A DNA stretch of 64,000 nucleotides from Hyphomicrobiales bacterium (lineage in GTDB: Bacteria; Pseudomonadota; Alphaproteobacteria; Rhizobiales; Methyloligellaceae): contig JANQLP010000063.1 in the NCBI GenBank assembly GCA_028280515.1, forward strand, positions 1 through 64,000, read 5' to 3'. Below, piece after piece: positions 41,537 to 50,751 of the stretch; the stretch's first letter is position 1; the number at the start of each line of letters is the position of its first letter. The translations under genes were made by a program, and so were the position numbers. The notes under the pieces were generated by a model. That model did not search any database. It was not told where the DNA came from and worked only from the letters and a program-made list of their open reading frames with translations.

Positions 41537-42378
41537 GCCTGCCTGCGATTCTGGACCACATCGTCATCAATGCCCGGTTCAACATGGACGACGCGGAAGA
41601 CCTCTTTTCGCGCATGGGCTTCACGCTGACGCCCCGGGGCCGCCATACGATGGGGTCGATCAATCATCTGATGATGTTTGCGGACGATTATCTCGAACTG
41701 ATCGGCATCGGCGAGGCCGACGCGGACAAGCGCCCGGACGTCTCACAGGCTCCGCTCGGCCTGAACGGGCTGGTCTTCAAGACCGAAAACGCCGACCAGG
41801 CGTTCGAGCGACTGGGCGACAATGATATGGCGGGAGACCCGCCACGCGCCTTTTCACGGCCTCTCGTGCTCGATGACGGATCCCGCCATGAGGCCGCGTT
41901 CCGTACGGCCACCGCGCGCAGCGATGCCTTTCCCGCCGGGCGGCTCTATTTCTGCGAGCACCTGACGCCGGAATTGCTGTGGCGCGCGGAGTGGCTGAGC
42001 CATCCCAACGGGGTCACGGGTTTCACGGAGCTCATGACCGTCTGCGTGAATCCGGAAGAGGACGCGGAACGTGTGGGAGGACTTCTGGCAATTGCCCCGG
42101 ACAGGGCCCGGGAGGACGCGCCGCAAATCGCATTCGCCAGCGGGTTTCGGCTGACCTTCGTTACACCGGAAGCCTATACCGACCGCTTTGGCGATCTCGC
42201 TGTTTCGACCACGGGCCGGGATGCATGTTTCGGTGCGCTTGGTCTGCGCTGTGAAAACCCCGAGGCGTTGTTCGCTGCGCTTGAAGACTGCGGAGATGCC
42301 GTCACCGTTGTGCGTCAGGACGCCTCGGCGGTGGTCCTGGTCCAGGCGTTCGATACCCTTCTGCGCTTCGATTTCTAA
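41533..42378 (+). CDS. VOC (glyoxalase-like) family protein
   Basis: A 281-residue two-half VOC-fold protein with ILDHIVINARFNMDDAEDLF at the start (first metal-ligand His position), LMMFADDYLELIG (Glu ligand) and a second half ending VVLVQAFDTLLRFDF. It matches the glyoxalase-like domain found in dioxygenases and isomerases, and its substrate is unknown. The ATG overlaps the previous stop, so it is coupled to DUF456. A strong terminator follows. Confidence 0.78.
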   Translation: MSLPAILDHIVINARFNMDDAEDLFSRMGFTLTPRGRHTMGSINHLMMFADDYLELIGIGEADADKRPDVSQAPLGLNGLVFKTENADQAFERLGDNDMAGDPPRAFSRPLVLDDGSRHEAAFRTATARSDAFPAGRLYFCEHLTPELLWRAEWLSHPNGVTGFTELMTVCVNPEEDAERVGGLLAIAPDRAREDAPQIAFASGFRLTFVTPEAYTDRFGDLAVSTTGRDACFGALGLRCENPEALFAALEDCGDAVTVVRQDASAVVLVQAFDTLLRFDF

Positions 42379-42697
42379 GGCCTGGAAAGCAAACGGATGC
42401 GAGGGCCGGGAGGGGGATCCCGGCCCTCTGTTTCCGCGCGCGAGATTGGGCGGTTAGGCGCGGAGGTCAGAAGAGCGCTCGAAGCGATTGTGTGCGAGAC
42501 ACGTTTGATCAATCGCGAGCGACACACCACAGGACGCAAGCGCCGTGCCATGGTTGCCGTGATCTTAAACGCTTGTTTTTCAGGGTGTTAGCTGTTTGGC
42601 GCTTGGGTTCGCTATGTGAAAATGTTGCCGGGTGGGCAGATTTTGCCGGGTGGCGTATGGTTTCAGGAGACCTTTCACGTGATCAGGAGTACCGAAC
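42379..42697. other. Intergenic stretch without a gene
   Basis: About 320 bases hold the terminator of the VOC gene at 42401 and then no convincing gene. The segment from 42560 to 42690 is less GC-rich and includes GGAGACC before the next ATG, so the promoter of the metallo-hydrolase gene probably lies there. Confidence 0.5.
42401..42433 (+). terminator. Rho-independent terminator after the VOC gene
   Basis: A perfect 11-bp inverted repeat GAGGGCCGGGA / TCCCGGCCCTC with a 6-base loop, followed by TGTTT. It starts 22 bases after the VOC stop codon. Confidence 0.8.
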
Positions 42698-43513
42698 ATG
42701 CGTGTCCCGGGCATCATTTTGGCAGGCTTTTGCCTTGTCATGTTCTTTTGGATCGGGGGACGTGAGACGTCACAGGCGGCGCCGGTGACGAGCAAGTGTC
42801 TCGCGGTCGCGGAGACGCTTTCCGGCGTCGTGCCGGTCGCCTACAGGTCGGCAAGTCTCGCGGCTAATGAGGTCCGTTTGACATTTGTCGGCCACTCGAC
42901 CTTTCTCATCGAAAGTCCCCGGGGCGTCCGCATCGCGACCGACTATGCCGGCTGGCACGGCACGGGTCCGCTGCCCGACGTGGTGACCATGAACCGCGCG
43001 CACGACACCCACTATACGGACCATCCCGATCCCGCGATCAAGCATGTGCTGCGCGGATGGAACCCCGAGGGCGGTCACGCGGAACACAACCTCACCGTCG
43101 GCGACGTCCATATCCGCAACGTGCCGACGAATATCCGCAGTTGGGGTGAAGTGGGGACCGAGAAGTTCGGAAACTCGATCTTCATCTTCGAGGTGGCCGG
43201 ATTGTGCATCGGCCATCTCGGGCATCTGCATCACGAGCTGACGGCGCAGCAGCTTGGACAGATCGGCCAGCTCGACGTCGTGCTCGTGGCGGTCGACGGT
43301 GTATTCACGCTCGACCATCCGGGCGTCATCGAGGTGCTGAAGGACCTTCAGGCACGCCTCGTGATTCCGATGCACTTCTTCGGATCCATCGGGTCGTTGC
43401 GTGAATTGCTGCAGGAGACGCACGACATCGAGGACAGCGAATCGAAGACCGTGGTCCTGTCCCAGGCGACTATGCCGAAGAAACCGAAATTCCTGGTGCT
43501 GCCGGGATTCTAG
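42698..43513 (+). CDS. Exported MBL-fold metallo-hydrolase
   Basis: A 271-residue metallo-beta-lactamase-superfamily protein of the UlaG-like group, with a signal peptide or anchor (residues about 5-27). Fold markers are LTFVGHSTFLIESPRGVRIA, TMNRAHDTHYTDH and GHAEHN (metal ligands) and, near the end, VIPMHFFGS with the last His. It probably acts in the periplasm. The substrate is not predictable. A long palindrome follows the stop directly. Confidence 0.78.
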   Translation: MRVPGIILAGFCLVMFFWIGGRETSQAAPVTSKCLAVAETLSGVVPVAYRSASLAANEVRLTFVGHSTFLIESPRGVRIATDYAGWHGTGPLPDVVTMNRAHDTHYTDHPDPAIKHVLRGWNPEGGHAEHNLTVGDVHIRNVPTNIRSWGEVGTEKFGNSIFIFEVAGLCIGHLGHLHHELTAQQLGQIGQLDVVLVAVDGVFTLDHPGVIEVLKDLQARLVIPMHFFGSIGSLRELLQETHDIEDSESKTVVLSQATMPKKPKFLVLPGF

Positions 43514-43514
43514 C

Positions 43515-43603
43515 GTATTAAGGGGACAGTTTACTTAATTCCAGTCGGACTGGTGCAGTTGTTCACGACGCAGACTGAATTAAGTAAACTGTCCCCTTAA
43601 TAC
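43515..43603. repeat. Long palindromic repeat (RAYT/REP-type element)
   Basis: A 32-base left arm (43515-43546) and a 31-base right arm (43573-43603) are complementary except for one extra C, around a 26-base loop. The arm core AAGGGGACAGTTTACTTAATT is a widespread interspersed palindrome in proteobacteria, often associated with REP-associated tyrosine transposases. A second small palindrome, CCAGTC-G-GACTGG, spans the inner edge of the left arm. It sits between convergent genes, where it may also act as a bidirectional terminator. Confidence 0.75.
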
Positions 43604-43621
43604 TCCATGGCCTCCACTTTT

Positions 43622-44140
43622 CTAGGCGGGACGGTTCGGCCCTGATGCGCGGATTGCCAGGATCGCGGTGAGAGCGATGCACAGGGAGACGACAGCGTTC
43701 CAGCCGGCAAAGGATAGGCCCAGAAACCGCCAGGGCGCCTCATCGCAGGCCGGCGCCCGCGCGCCTTCGAGCGCCTGAAGCAGATCTCCGCCGACCGGCG
43801 CAAGGTCGCCGACCGCGCAGGAGGCCGGACCCGGCCACCATTTCCATTCGACTCCGGAGTGATAAAAACCGAGGCCCGCATTGGCAAGGAAGCCCAGTCC
43901 ACAGAGCACGAGCAGGATGGCGGCCAGGCCGTGGCGTTCGGCGCGTGCGAGCAGGAAGGAGATGCCCGCCAGCGGAATGCCCGCATAATAGGCGTATCGC
44001 TGCTGCAGACAGAGTGGGCAGGGCGTGTAGCCGCCGATATGTTCAAAGCCGTGCGCTGTGGCGACGGCCGTTACGGCGAGCAGAAAGATGATCACCGCAG
44101 CGACGGGAACCGAGACGTATTTCGAAAGCTGGTCCGCCAT
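43622..44140 (-). CDS. dsbB: Disulfide bond formation protein B
   Basis: A 172-residue four-helix membrane protein of the DsbB family, which reoxidises DsbA with quinone. The first redox pair is PCPLC (C41, C44) after the first helix, followed by QQRYAYYAG. The second periplasmic loop carries ASC and APACDEAPW. The final helix FAGWNAVVSLCIALTAI is typical. AAGGA lies before the ATG. Length fits alphaproteobacterial DsbB. Confidence 0.9.
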   Translation of the reverse strand: MADQLSKYVSVPVAAVIIFLLAVTAVATAHGFEHIGGYTPCPLCLQQRYAYYAGIPLAGISFLLARAERHGLAAILLVLCGLGFLANAGLGFYHSGVEWKWWPGPASCAVGDLAPVGGDLLQALEGARAPACDEAPWRFLGLSFAGWNAVVSLCIALTAILAIRASGPNRPA

Positions 44141-44161
44141 ATCAATCCTTCATGCGTACCG

Positions 44162-44740
44162 TCATAGATACTTAATAGCAATAAAGCCCGCAAAAAGGGT
44201 GACAAGGAACAAGGTTGTGACCAGGCCCAGGCGGCGCTCGATGAACGCGCGGATCGGCGGCCCGAACCAGTAGAGTAATGCCGCCACGAGAAAGAACCGC
44301 AGCCCGCGCGCGGCAATGCTTGCGACCATGAACACCCAGAAATTGAGGAGCGTGGCGCCACTGGCGATGGTGATGACCTTGTAGGGAAACGGCGTGACGC
44401 CGGCGAAGAAGACGATCCATGCCCCGTATTCGTTGTAGCGTCCGGCGAAATCCGCAAACGCCTGCTCGTAGCCGTAGAAGGCGAGGATGGGCTTGCCGAC
44501 GAGTTCAAAAAGAAAATACCCGATGGCGTAGCCGGCGATGCCGCCGAGGACGGAGCTGATGGTGCAGACGGCGGCGAAGAACCATGCCTTGGCGCGCTCC
44601 GCCAGAACCATGGGAATGAGCATCGCGTCGGGAGGGATCGGAAAGACGGAACTCTCGGCAAACGACACGCCGGAAAGTACCCATGGCGCCTTGGGATGGC
44701 CGGCGAGCTCGATCACGTAATCGTAGAGTCGTCTCAGCAT
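44162..44740 (-). CDS. YqaA family (VTT/DedA-like) membrane protein
   Basis: A 192-residue integral membrane protein of the YqaA/SNARE-associated VTT group. The sequence FAESSVFPIPPDAMLIPMVL and the re-entrant segment AGVTPFPYKVITIASGATLL are the conserved half-sites of the family. It may take part in lipid scrambling or transport like DedA proteins, but this is not shown. It ends 21 bases upstream of dsbB and the two are likely cotranscribed. Confidence 0.85.
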   Translation of the reverse strand: MLRRLYDYVIELAGHPKAPWVLSGVSFAESSVFPIPPDAMLIPMVLAERAKAWFFAAVCTISSVLGGIAGYAIGYFLFELVGKPILAFYGYEQAFADFAGRYNEYGAWIVFFAGVTPFPYKVITIASGATLLNFWVFMVASIAARGLRFFLVAALLYWFGPPIRAFIERRLGLVTTLFLVTLFAGFIAIKYL

Positions 44741-44922
44741 CGCGACTGCTTACCGGCGAGGTGGGCGTTTGTCTACGAGATTAGTAGGGTGGTTCAGGAC
44801 GCTGCTTGTGCCGGGCGGGACGTCGTGATAGGGCGTTGCCGGATGGCTTGGGGGGCGTTGCGATCGTCGGGCAAGGCTTGAGTTGACGGTAGACAGCGCA
44901 TCGCTATCATCGCCGGGCTGTC

Positions 44923-45009
44923 GCCCCAGTGGCGGAATTGGTAGACGCGGTAGACTCAAAATCTATTGCCTGCAAGGGCGTGCCTGTTCGAGTCAGGCCT
45001 GGGGCACCA
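44923..45009 (+). tRNA. tRNA-Leu(CAA)
   Basis: An 87-base class II tRNA with CCA encoded. Acceptor GCCCCAG pairs with CTGGGGC, discriminator A, then CCA. The anticodon stem GTAGA/TCTAT encloses CTCAAAA, giving anticodon CAA (decodes TTG). A long variable arm (TGCCTGCAAGGGCGTGCC) and TTCGAGT T loop confirm a leucine tRNA. Confidence 0.96.
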
Positions 45010-45087
45010 TCTTCACCGGGCGTGATGCATGACATCACCGGTCAGATCGTGCACCTTCGCGATGCGAGCGTGGGAGGATTACCTTTG

Positions 45088-46026
45088 ATGGTTGTACGAG
45101 CGATAGGCGCGGTGTTGCTTGTTCTGGTTTTGCTGGGGCCGTCGCGCGCCGTTGCCGGACCCGCTCTCGTCTTCGATCCCTACAAGGGCACAATCCTCTA
45201 TCAGGAGGATATGGACGCGCTTTGGCATCCGGCATCTCTCACCAAGCTGATGACGGCATATTTGACGTTCGAGGCCCTGCGCGAAAAGAAGATCACCCTG
45301 AAGACCAAGATCACCGTTTCCAAGAACGCAAACGCCCAGGCGCCGAGCAAGATCGGTTTGCCGGTTGGCGCCAGCATGACGGTCGATCTCGCAATACGCG
45401 CCTTGCTGGTCAAATCCGCCAACGATGTTGCCGTCATGCTGGCCGAAGCGATTGCGGGCAGCGAACCCGCCTTCGTCAGGCGCATGAACGAGACGGCGAA
45501 GCTGCTCGGCATGCGCCGCACGCGATTCGTCAATCCCAACGGCTTGCCGGACGACCGGCAGATTTCCACAGCGCGCGACATGGGGTATCTCGCCCGCGCG
45601 CTGATCCAGCAATATCCCGAATATGCTTACTTCTTTAAGGTGACGCACCTGAAGATGGGCAAGCGCCGCATGCGCAACTTCAATGCGCTTCTGCGAACGT
45701 TCGAGGGCGCGGACGGAATGAAGACCGGCTTTGTGTGCGCCTCCGGTTACAATCTCGTGGCCAGTGCAACCCGGAACGGACGCAGGCTCGTGGCGGTTGT
45801 GCTCGGCGGACGGACGGGAAATGCACGCAACGCCCGGGCGGCGAGCCTGCTCGACCATGGGTTCAACCGGTATGGATGGCGCGCTCTGTTTGGTAAGAAC
45901 ATCGACGAGTTAACCATCCAGGCGTCTCTGACCGAGGGACCGCCGAACTTACGCCCGGTGGTCTGCGCCAAGCGGCGCAAGATCCGTAAAAAGCGCAAGC
46001 GGAGCGTCCGCAAAAAGAAGAAATAG
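45088..46026 (+). CDS. D-alanyl-D-alanine carboxypeptidase (S11 family)
   Basis: A 312-residue serine penicillin-binding protein that trims the terminal D-Ala of peptidoglycan stem peptides. The signal peptide ends near AVAG. The active-site motifs are SLTK (in PASLTKLMTAY), SAN (KSANDVAVM) and KTG (GMKTGFVCASGYN). The C-terminus is extremely basic (alternating Lys/Arg), unlike the amphipathic anchor of DacA, and may bind membrane or cell-wall polymers. The ATG at 45088 is preferred because GGGAGG lies just upstream. A longer frame would begin inside the tRNA-Leu gene. Confidence 0.9.
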   Translation: MVVRAIGAVLLVLVLLGPSRAVAGPALVFDPYKGTILYQEDMDALWHPASLTKLMTAYLTFEALREKKITLKTKITVSKNANAQAPSKIGLPVGASMTVDLAIRALLVKSANDVAVMLAEAIAGSEPAFVRRMNETAKLLGMRRTRFVNPNGLPDDRQISTARDMGYLARALIQQYPEYAYFFKVTHLKMGKRRMRNFNALLRTFEGADGMKTGFVCASGYNLVASATRNGRRLVAVVLGGRTGNARNARAASLLDHGFNRYGWRALFGKNIDELTIQASLTEGPPNLRPVVCAKRRKIRKKRKRSVRKKKK

Positions 46027-46146
46027 CGTTCCGGCCGGTTGCCGTTAACCACAATTCACGCGAGAGAAGCCCGCATTTCCTGACTTTTTGCGGGACGGTG
46101 AGTCTCGAATTGCGTTCTGGCGCGAAGCTTGCTCCCCAAGCGGCAC

Positions 46147-46395
46147 ATGCAACGACGGGAGGTCAATTTGGTACACCCATCCGCAGATACGCCGCTTGGA
46201 GAATGTGAATTCAGCCCGTCGGAAATCGCGGCCATGGCCGCGGTTCTCATGCGCCGGCACGGCGCACAGGCGCATCAGGTTGCGCAGGACTTCATGCAGG
46301 AACACGAAATCCTCGGCGACCATGTGCGCGCTTCGGCATGGCGTCGGGTGTCGGCGCATCTGTGCGACCGGCAAGTCTCGCGAACCCTTTCTTAA
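46147..46395 (+). CDS. Small hypothetical protein
   Basis: An 82-residue soluble protein with FSPSEIAAMAAVLMRRHGAQ and AHQVAQDFMQEHEILGD, two helices rich in Ala and His. The start is uncertain. ATG 46147 is given, but GGGAGG lies 5 bases before an in-frame TTG at 46168. Located upstream of the flippase gene. No known family, although similar short helical proteins occur in Rhizobiales. Confidence 0.5.
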   Translation: MQRREVNLVHPSADTPLGECEFSPSEIAAMAAVLMRRHGAQAHQVAQDFMQEHEILGDHVRASAWRRVSAHLCDRQVSRTLS

Positions 46396-46439
46396 GCGCC
46401 CGCGAGCTACGCTTTACCGCGTATTTTTGGAGGACCAAC

Positions 46440-47810
46440 ATGTCGCTCGGTGAGGTGGCTCGCAGCTCGGCGCGCGCGCGCTCGGCCGTGCTGCCCGATA
46501 CGCTGCAGAAGGTTCTGGCACCGCTTCTCGGCCAGGAAGGCAGCGCGCAGGCCGGGCGTGCTGCGGTCTTCGCCTTCTCCATTCGCGTCGCCAGTGCAGC
46601 CATCGCCTATCTGTCGCAGGTCCTTCTCGCGCGATGGATGGGCAGTTTCGAATATGGCGTTTTCGTCTTTGTCTGGGTGTGGGTGTTGATCTTCGGCGGT
46701 CTGACCGCGCTCGGTCTGTCAGCGGCTTCCATGCGTTATGTCGCAGAGTACCGGGAAACGGGACGCCATGACCTTCTGCGGGGTCTGCTCAACCGGTCAC
46801 GGTTAATTGCCTTTTCCGCGAGCACGCTCTTCGCCCTGACCGGCTTTGCCGCGCTATACGCGTTCGGGCATCTGATCGACGAATACTATGTGCTGCCCGC
46901 ATTTCTCATCCTGTTTTGCCTGCCCATGTACACGCTCGAGGACGTTCAGGACGGCATCGCGCGCGGATGCGGCTGGATGGGCGTTGCGCTCATCCCGCCC
47001 TTCATCCTGCGCCCCTTGATGCTCCTGGCTGCCATGCTGGCGGTCTATCTCGGTGGATTTGAAATGTCGGCCGTGAGTGCCGCGGGCGCTGCAGTATTTG
47101 CCTGCTGGGTCTCGGCTCTCGTTCAGGGCATCCAGCTTCGCAGACGCTTTGACACTGACATCGGCAAGGGGCCGAGCGACCATCAGACGAAGCTGTGGAT
47201 GGCCACCGCTCTGCCGCTTCTGCTGTTTCACGGGTTCGATCTTCTGCTGCAGAACACCGACATCCTCGTTCTCTCGGTGTATGTCGAGCCTTCCGATGTC
47301 GCGGTCTATTTCGCGGCGCTCAAGACCATCAGTCTCGTCGCCTTCGTCCATTTCGCGGTTGGCGCGGCGTCGGGCCATCGCTTTTCCGCCTACAACGCGG
47401 CCGGAGACAGGGACAAGCTGCAGCTGGCCGTGCGGGACGCCGCGCGGTGGACATTCTGGCCCTCCCTTCTCGGCGCCTTCGTCCTTCTGCTGCTTGGCAA
47501 GCCGTTGCTTTGGCTGTTCGGCAGTGAGTTCACCGACGGCTATTCGGCGATGTTCGTGCTTGCGGTCGGCCTCGTCCTGCGTGCCGCCACGGGACCGGTC
47601 GAGATTGTACTGAACATGTTGGGCGAGCAGAAAATCTGCGCTGCCGTGCTTTCTGCGACGGCGGTCCTCAACATCGTTCTGAACTTCGCGCTCATTCCGC
47701 CGTACGGGCTGATGGGCGCGGCCGCGGCGACCGCCATTTCAATGGCGGTCGGTGCGCTGTCCATGGCGATTGCCGCGCACAGACGATTGAACGTGCGCTC
47801 TTTTATCTGA
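46440..47810 (+). CDS. Polysaccharide/oligosaccharide flippase (Wzx/MATE-like)
   Basis: A 456-residue polytopic membrane protein with about 12 to 14 hydrophobic helices, of the polysaccharide-synthesis (MVF/MOP) exporter superfamily. It starts with a cytoplasmic tail, then FAFSIRVASAAIAYLSQVLL and WMGSFEYGVFVFVWV, the classic first helices of Wzx-type flippases. It should move lipid-linked glycans across the inner membrane. GGAGG is 6 bases before the ATG at 46440. No glycosyltransferases are adjacent. Confidence 0.85.
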   Translation: MSLGEVARSSARARSAVLPDTLQKVLAPLLGQEGSAQAGRAAVFAFSIRVASAAIAYLSQVLLARWMGSFEYGVFVFVWVWVLIFGGLTALGLSAASMRYVAEYRETGRHDLLRGLLNRSRLIAFSASTLFALTGFAALYAFGHLIDEYYVLPAFLILFCLPMYTLEDVQDGIARGCGWMGVALIPPFILRPLMLLAAMLAVYLGGFEMSAVSAAGAAVFACWVSALVQGIQLRRRFDTDIGKGPSDHQTKLWMATALPLLLFHGFDLLLQNTDILVLSVYVEPSDVAVYFAALKTISLVAFVHFAVGAASGHRFSAYNAAGDRDKLQLAVRDAARWTFWPSLLGAFVLLLLGKPLLWLFGSEFTDGYSAMFVLAVGLVLRAATGPVEIVLNMLGEQKICAAVLSATAVLNIVLNFALIPPYGLMGAAAATAISMAVGALSMAIAAHRRLNVRSFI

Positions 47811-48318
47811 CTTTTTGCGCGGGTTTGCCGAGCACCAGCGTCCAGAACGTCTGGTAGTGGCTGTCCGGATTCTTCCTCAAGGCAATGCCCATTTGGGTCG
47901 CGTCGGCCAGCAGAAGATTCTTGTTATGGCTCGGGCTCTCCTTCCAGCCCTGGAGCACTTCGGCGAATGACCGCTGACCGGCACCGACATTCTCCGCCGC
48001 CAGGATGGGCCGGTACCCGGTGCGCTTCACCCGGTTCCACGGGTTGGAGCCATCGCTGCCGGTGTGGGAAATCTTGTCCACACGGGCGAGATCGCTCGAG
48101 TGGTGCTCTGCGGCCCGTGTCAGTTTTCGCTCCATTGTGAGCGGTGGCAGACCGCGCGATGCGCGGTAGCGGTTGATCATGGAGCGCGCCGTCTCAGGCT
48201 CGAGGCGAACCTGGGACAACTGCATGCGCTCGCCGGATATTGTCCTGGCCGGCGGCGCTCCGGCGCATCCGGCCAACGCAATCGCGATGCAGAGGGGTGT
48301 CAGACTTCGAACGTTCAC
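47803..48318 (-). CDS. CAP/SCP-domain lipoprotein
   Basis: A 171-residue protein whose N-terminus is a lipoprotein signal ending in ALAGC when read from the GTG at 48318. The longer frame from 48441 has no signal. The mature part is a CAP (SCP/PR-1) domain: INRYRASRGLPPLTMERKLT, HSSDLARVDKISHTG, ILAAENVGAG, GWKESPSHNKNLLLADATQMGIA. The conserved His and Glu of the fold are present. Bacterial CAP proteins are common at the cell surface with little known function. The last 8 bases overlap the flippase gene. Confidence 0.8.
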   Translation of the reverse strand: MNVRSLTPLCIAIALAGCAGAPPARTISGERMQLSQVRLEPETARSMINRYRASRGLPPLTMERKLTRAAEHHSSDLARVDKISHTGSDGSNPWNRVKRTGYRPILAAENVGAGQRSFAEVLQGWKESPSHNKNLLLADATQMGIALRKNPDSHYQTFWTLVLGKPAQKVR

Positions 48319-48471
48319 AGGCGACTCGACCTTGATTTCCGGTTCTGCCTTGCCGTCTGCCCAAGAATCACCGTTTGCCGTTAACAGAGCCTTTCTCTGG
48401 TGTGGCGCAGACAGCTGGTTTACGATTTTTGCGTGCTGCACGCGTCAAAAAAAGGGCAGGAACCGGGAAGG

Positions 48472-48885
48472 GTGCGAAGAGCCGGCCTCGCTCTCACCGC
48501 CATGCTGGCCTTGTTTTGCGGCACTGGCGATCCGGCCCGTTCACAAGGACTTCCTGGACAGGAACACAAACTGCTCGACCTGACACGGGGCAACTGGGTC
48601 TATTTTCGGGACTTCAACGGGCGTCAGCTGCTCTATTTCACGCACCTGGAGGTGTATCGCTGCGGAATCGCTCAGGTCCGTTACAGCCTGGATGGCGATG
48701 CACTCGACCGCGAGTGGAAACTCCAGCCTTGCGAACCGAAAGACCCGAACAAGGTCACCACCGACAAGGTCTATCTCTCGCTTCCCCTGAGGACGGCGCG
48801 GTCGGTCTCCATTCGGCTGACATACAAGAACGGGAAGGAAAGCCCGATAGTGCGCATCGGCACCGACAACAAGCTCATTCGGTGA
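48472..48885 (+). CDS. Conserved periplasmic hypothetical protein
   Basis: A 137-residue protein with a signal peptide (RRAGLALTAMLALFCGTG). The mature domain has GNWVYFRDFNGRQLLYFTHL, YRCGIAQVRYSLDGDALD, PCEPKDPN and a late YLSLPLRTARSVSIRLTY. This beta-rich domain with one likely disulfide recurs in many Rhizobiales genomes without a known role. The start codon appears to be GTG at 48472, 10 bases after AGGA. In-frame GTGs at 48400 and 48436 are alternatives. Confidence 0.6.
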   Translation: MRRAGLALTAMLALFCGTGDPARSQGLPGQEHKLLDLTRGNWVYFRDFNGRQLLYFTHLEVYRCGIAQVRYSLDGDALDREWKLQPCEPKDPNKVTTDKVYLSLPLRTARSVSIRLTYKNGKESPIVRIGTDNKLIR

Positions 48886-49104
48886 GTGCCGTGGCCGACA
48901 CAACGTCCTGACGGCGCGTTAACCTCTCATTAAGTAGAATCTCTGTATCAAACACACCAATAGATTGCATATCGGGCGTTTCGGCTCGATGCGGTTTTGC
49001 CGACGGCGCGCTGCGTCAGACGCATTGAGCGGGGAGGCTTCGGTTATGGCCCATCCGGGCCTTCCCCCTCAAACTCCCACGCATATCGTCACTTGTTCCT
49101 ACAA

Positions 49105-50751
49105 CTACATCTGGTCCCAATATTCGCGCGGGTCGCAGATGGCCTCGATCAGAACCGGCCCTTTGAGACCGCGTGCCTCCTCGTAGGCGGACTTGAACTC
49201 GGCGTTGCTGCCGACCCGCATCGCCTCGAAACCGAACCCTTTCGCAACGTCACAGAAGTTCGGGCTCTTGAAGCGGACCGAGCTGGTTTCGACTTGCAGC
49301 TTCGATTGCTTCAGCTCGATGAGTGCCAGGCTGGCATCGTTCAGGGCGATAACCGTGACCGGCAATTGGTGTTCCGCGACGACGGCAAGCTCACCTAGGC
49401 TCATCAGCGCCGAACCGTCGCCGACGAGGGCGACGACGCGCTTGTCCGGCGCCACGAGCGATGCGCCGACCGCGGCAGGCACCGCATAACCCATCGAGCA
49501 CAATCCGTTGGTCTGCAGAAGCTGATTGGGCATGGTGCAGCGGAATGCATGGCAGGCGAGGATGCGATGCGCGCCCACATCCGCTGTGAGGATCGTGTCA
49601 TTGTCGAGATGGGCGTTGACCTCGGCGAAAAGCGCCGCCGGGCTGATACCCGTTTCCGGTTCGCGCGGCGCGACGATCTGTTCGCTCGCGTCACGGTAGG
49701 CCTTGATGCGGGCTTCCGGCCAGGCCGCGCCCGGGTTGGCCGACTGCGTGAGGAGCTCGATGTTGGCCGCAAGGTCGCCGAGGATTTGCTGGCCTGAAGG
49801 AAAGACGCGGTCGGTCTGCGTCGCCCAGTCGAGGGTCAGGCATGCCATGTCGGGCCCCCATGCGTCGAGCCATGCATCCCGCAGCTCCATGGCGTCGAAC
49901 CCGACGAGCGTCAGGTGGTCGGCCTCCTGCACGAGTTTCTGCGTGACGTCATCGGCAATGGGGCTGAGGCCCAGTGCGCCCAGCGACAGCGGATGGCGTT
50001 CGGAGACGACCCCCTTCGCCTTGAACGTGGTGAGGAACGGGATCTGCCAGGCCTCGAGGAAGGCCTGGAGCCGTTCGGGAACGCCGTTACGCAGCGCGGC
50101 GAGGCCGATCAGGGCAAGGGGCTGTTTGGCCTTTGACAGTTCCGCCCGGGCGCTCTCCACCGCGGCGCTCGGGGCGACGCCGAGATGCGGTTGCACCGGC
50201 GCGTAAGGCTTGGCTTCGATCGCGTCCGCCCGGCTTGCATCCGCCGCGCAATTGAGGAACACGGCGCCGCGCGGTTCGGTCATGGCCACGTCGAGCGCCT
50301 TGGCGACCTGTTGTGCGGCGCGGTCCGGGTTGAGTTCGGCGGCGAGCTTGGTAATGGGTGTCATCAGGGCGACGTGGTCGAAAACCTGGTGCGTGTAGAG
50401 GCCGCGCCGGTTCGATGCCATCTCGCCGCCGAGCACGATGACGGGCGTGCGCTCCATGACAGACGTGGCAACGCCGGTGGCCCCGTTCACAACCCCGGGG
50501 CCGAGCGCGAAGATGCACGCGGCCGGGTTTCCGGAGACCTGGGCCACGGCGTCGGCCATGAATCCGGCCGAGGGCTCGCTTTTGGCCAGCACAAAGGTAA
50601 TGCCGGTCTGCTCGCAGGCGCGGATCAGCTCCAGGACGTCGTTGCCGGGTATGCCGAAGGCAAAGCGCACGCCGTATGCGTGCATGGTTTCCGCGATGCG
50701 GACGGCAACGCTCACCTTGCCGCTCGCCGATTGTTTTTCCGATGCTTCCAT
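49105..50751 (-). CDS. Thiamine-diphosphate-binding enzyme (acetolactate-synthase-like)
   Basis: A 548-residue ThDP enzyme of the POX/ALS superfamily with the usual three domains. The Pyr domain contains the activating Glu59 (AKSEPSAGFMADAVAQVSG). The middle domain follows, and the PP domain carries GDGSALMSLGELAVVAEHQL and LND as the metal/diphosphate site. Substrate cannot be assigned. Decarboxylation of sulfopyruvate or oxaloacetate-type keto acids would fit its neighbours, but acetolactate-type chemistry is equally possible. It is divergent from the GntR gene, so both probably share control. AAGGG lies before the ATG. Confidence 0.85.
   Translation of the reverse strand: MEASEKQSASGKVSVAVRIAETMHAYGVRFAFGIPGNDVLELIRACEQTGITFVLAKSEPSAGFMADAVAQVSGNPAACIFALGPGVVNGATGVATSVMERTPVIVLGGEMASNRRGLYTHQVFDHVALMTPITKLAAELNPDRAAQQVAKALDVAMTEPRGAVFLNCAADASRADAIEAKPYAPVQPHLGVAPSAAVESARAELSKAKQPLALIGLAALRNGVPERLQAFLEAWQIPFLTTFKAKGVVSERHPLSLGALGLSPIADDVTQKLVQEADHLTLVGFDAMELRDAWLDAWGPDMACLTLDWATQTDRVFPSGQQILGDLAANIELLTQSANPGAAWPEARIKAYRDASEQIVAPREPETGISPAALFAEVNAHLDNDTILTADVGAHRILACHAFRCTMPNQLLQTNGLCSMGYAVPAAVGASLVAPDKRVVALVGDGSALMSLGELAVVAEHQLPVTVIALNDASLALIELKQSKLQVETSSVRFKSPNFCDVAKGFGFEAMRVGSNAEFKSAYEEARGLKGPVLIEAICDPREYWDQM

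Noticed and set aside
44929-45087. N-terminal extension of the D,D-carboxypeptidase (MAELVDAVDSKSIACKG...)
   Set aside because: It is the translation of the tRNA-Leu(CAA) gene, a well-known artefact. The real start with a ribosome-binding site is at 45088.
48886-49104. GGCCC-ATCC-GGGCC hairpin between convergent genes
   Set aside because: A short stem followed by C-rich rather than T-rich sequence. Not enough to call a terminator.
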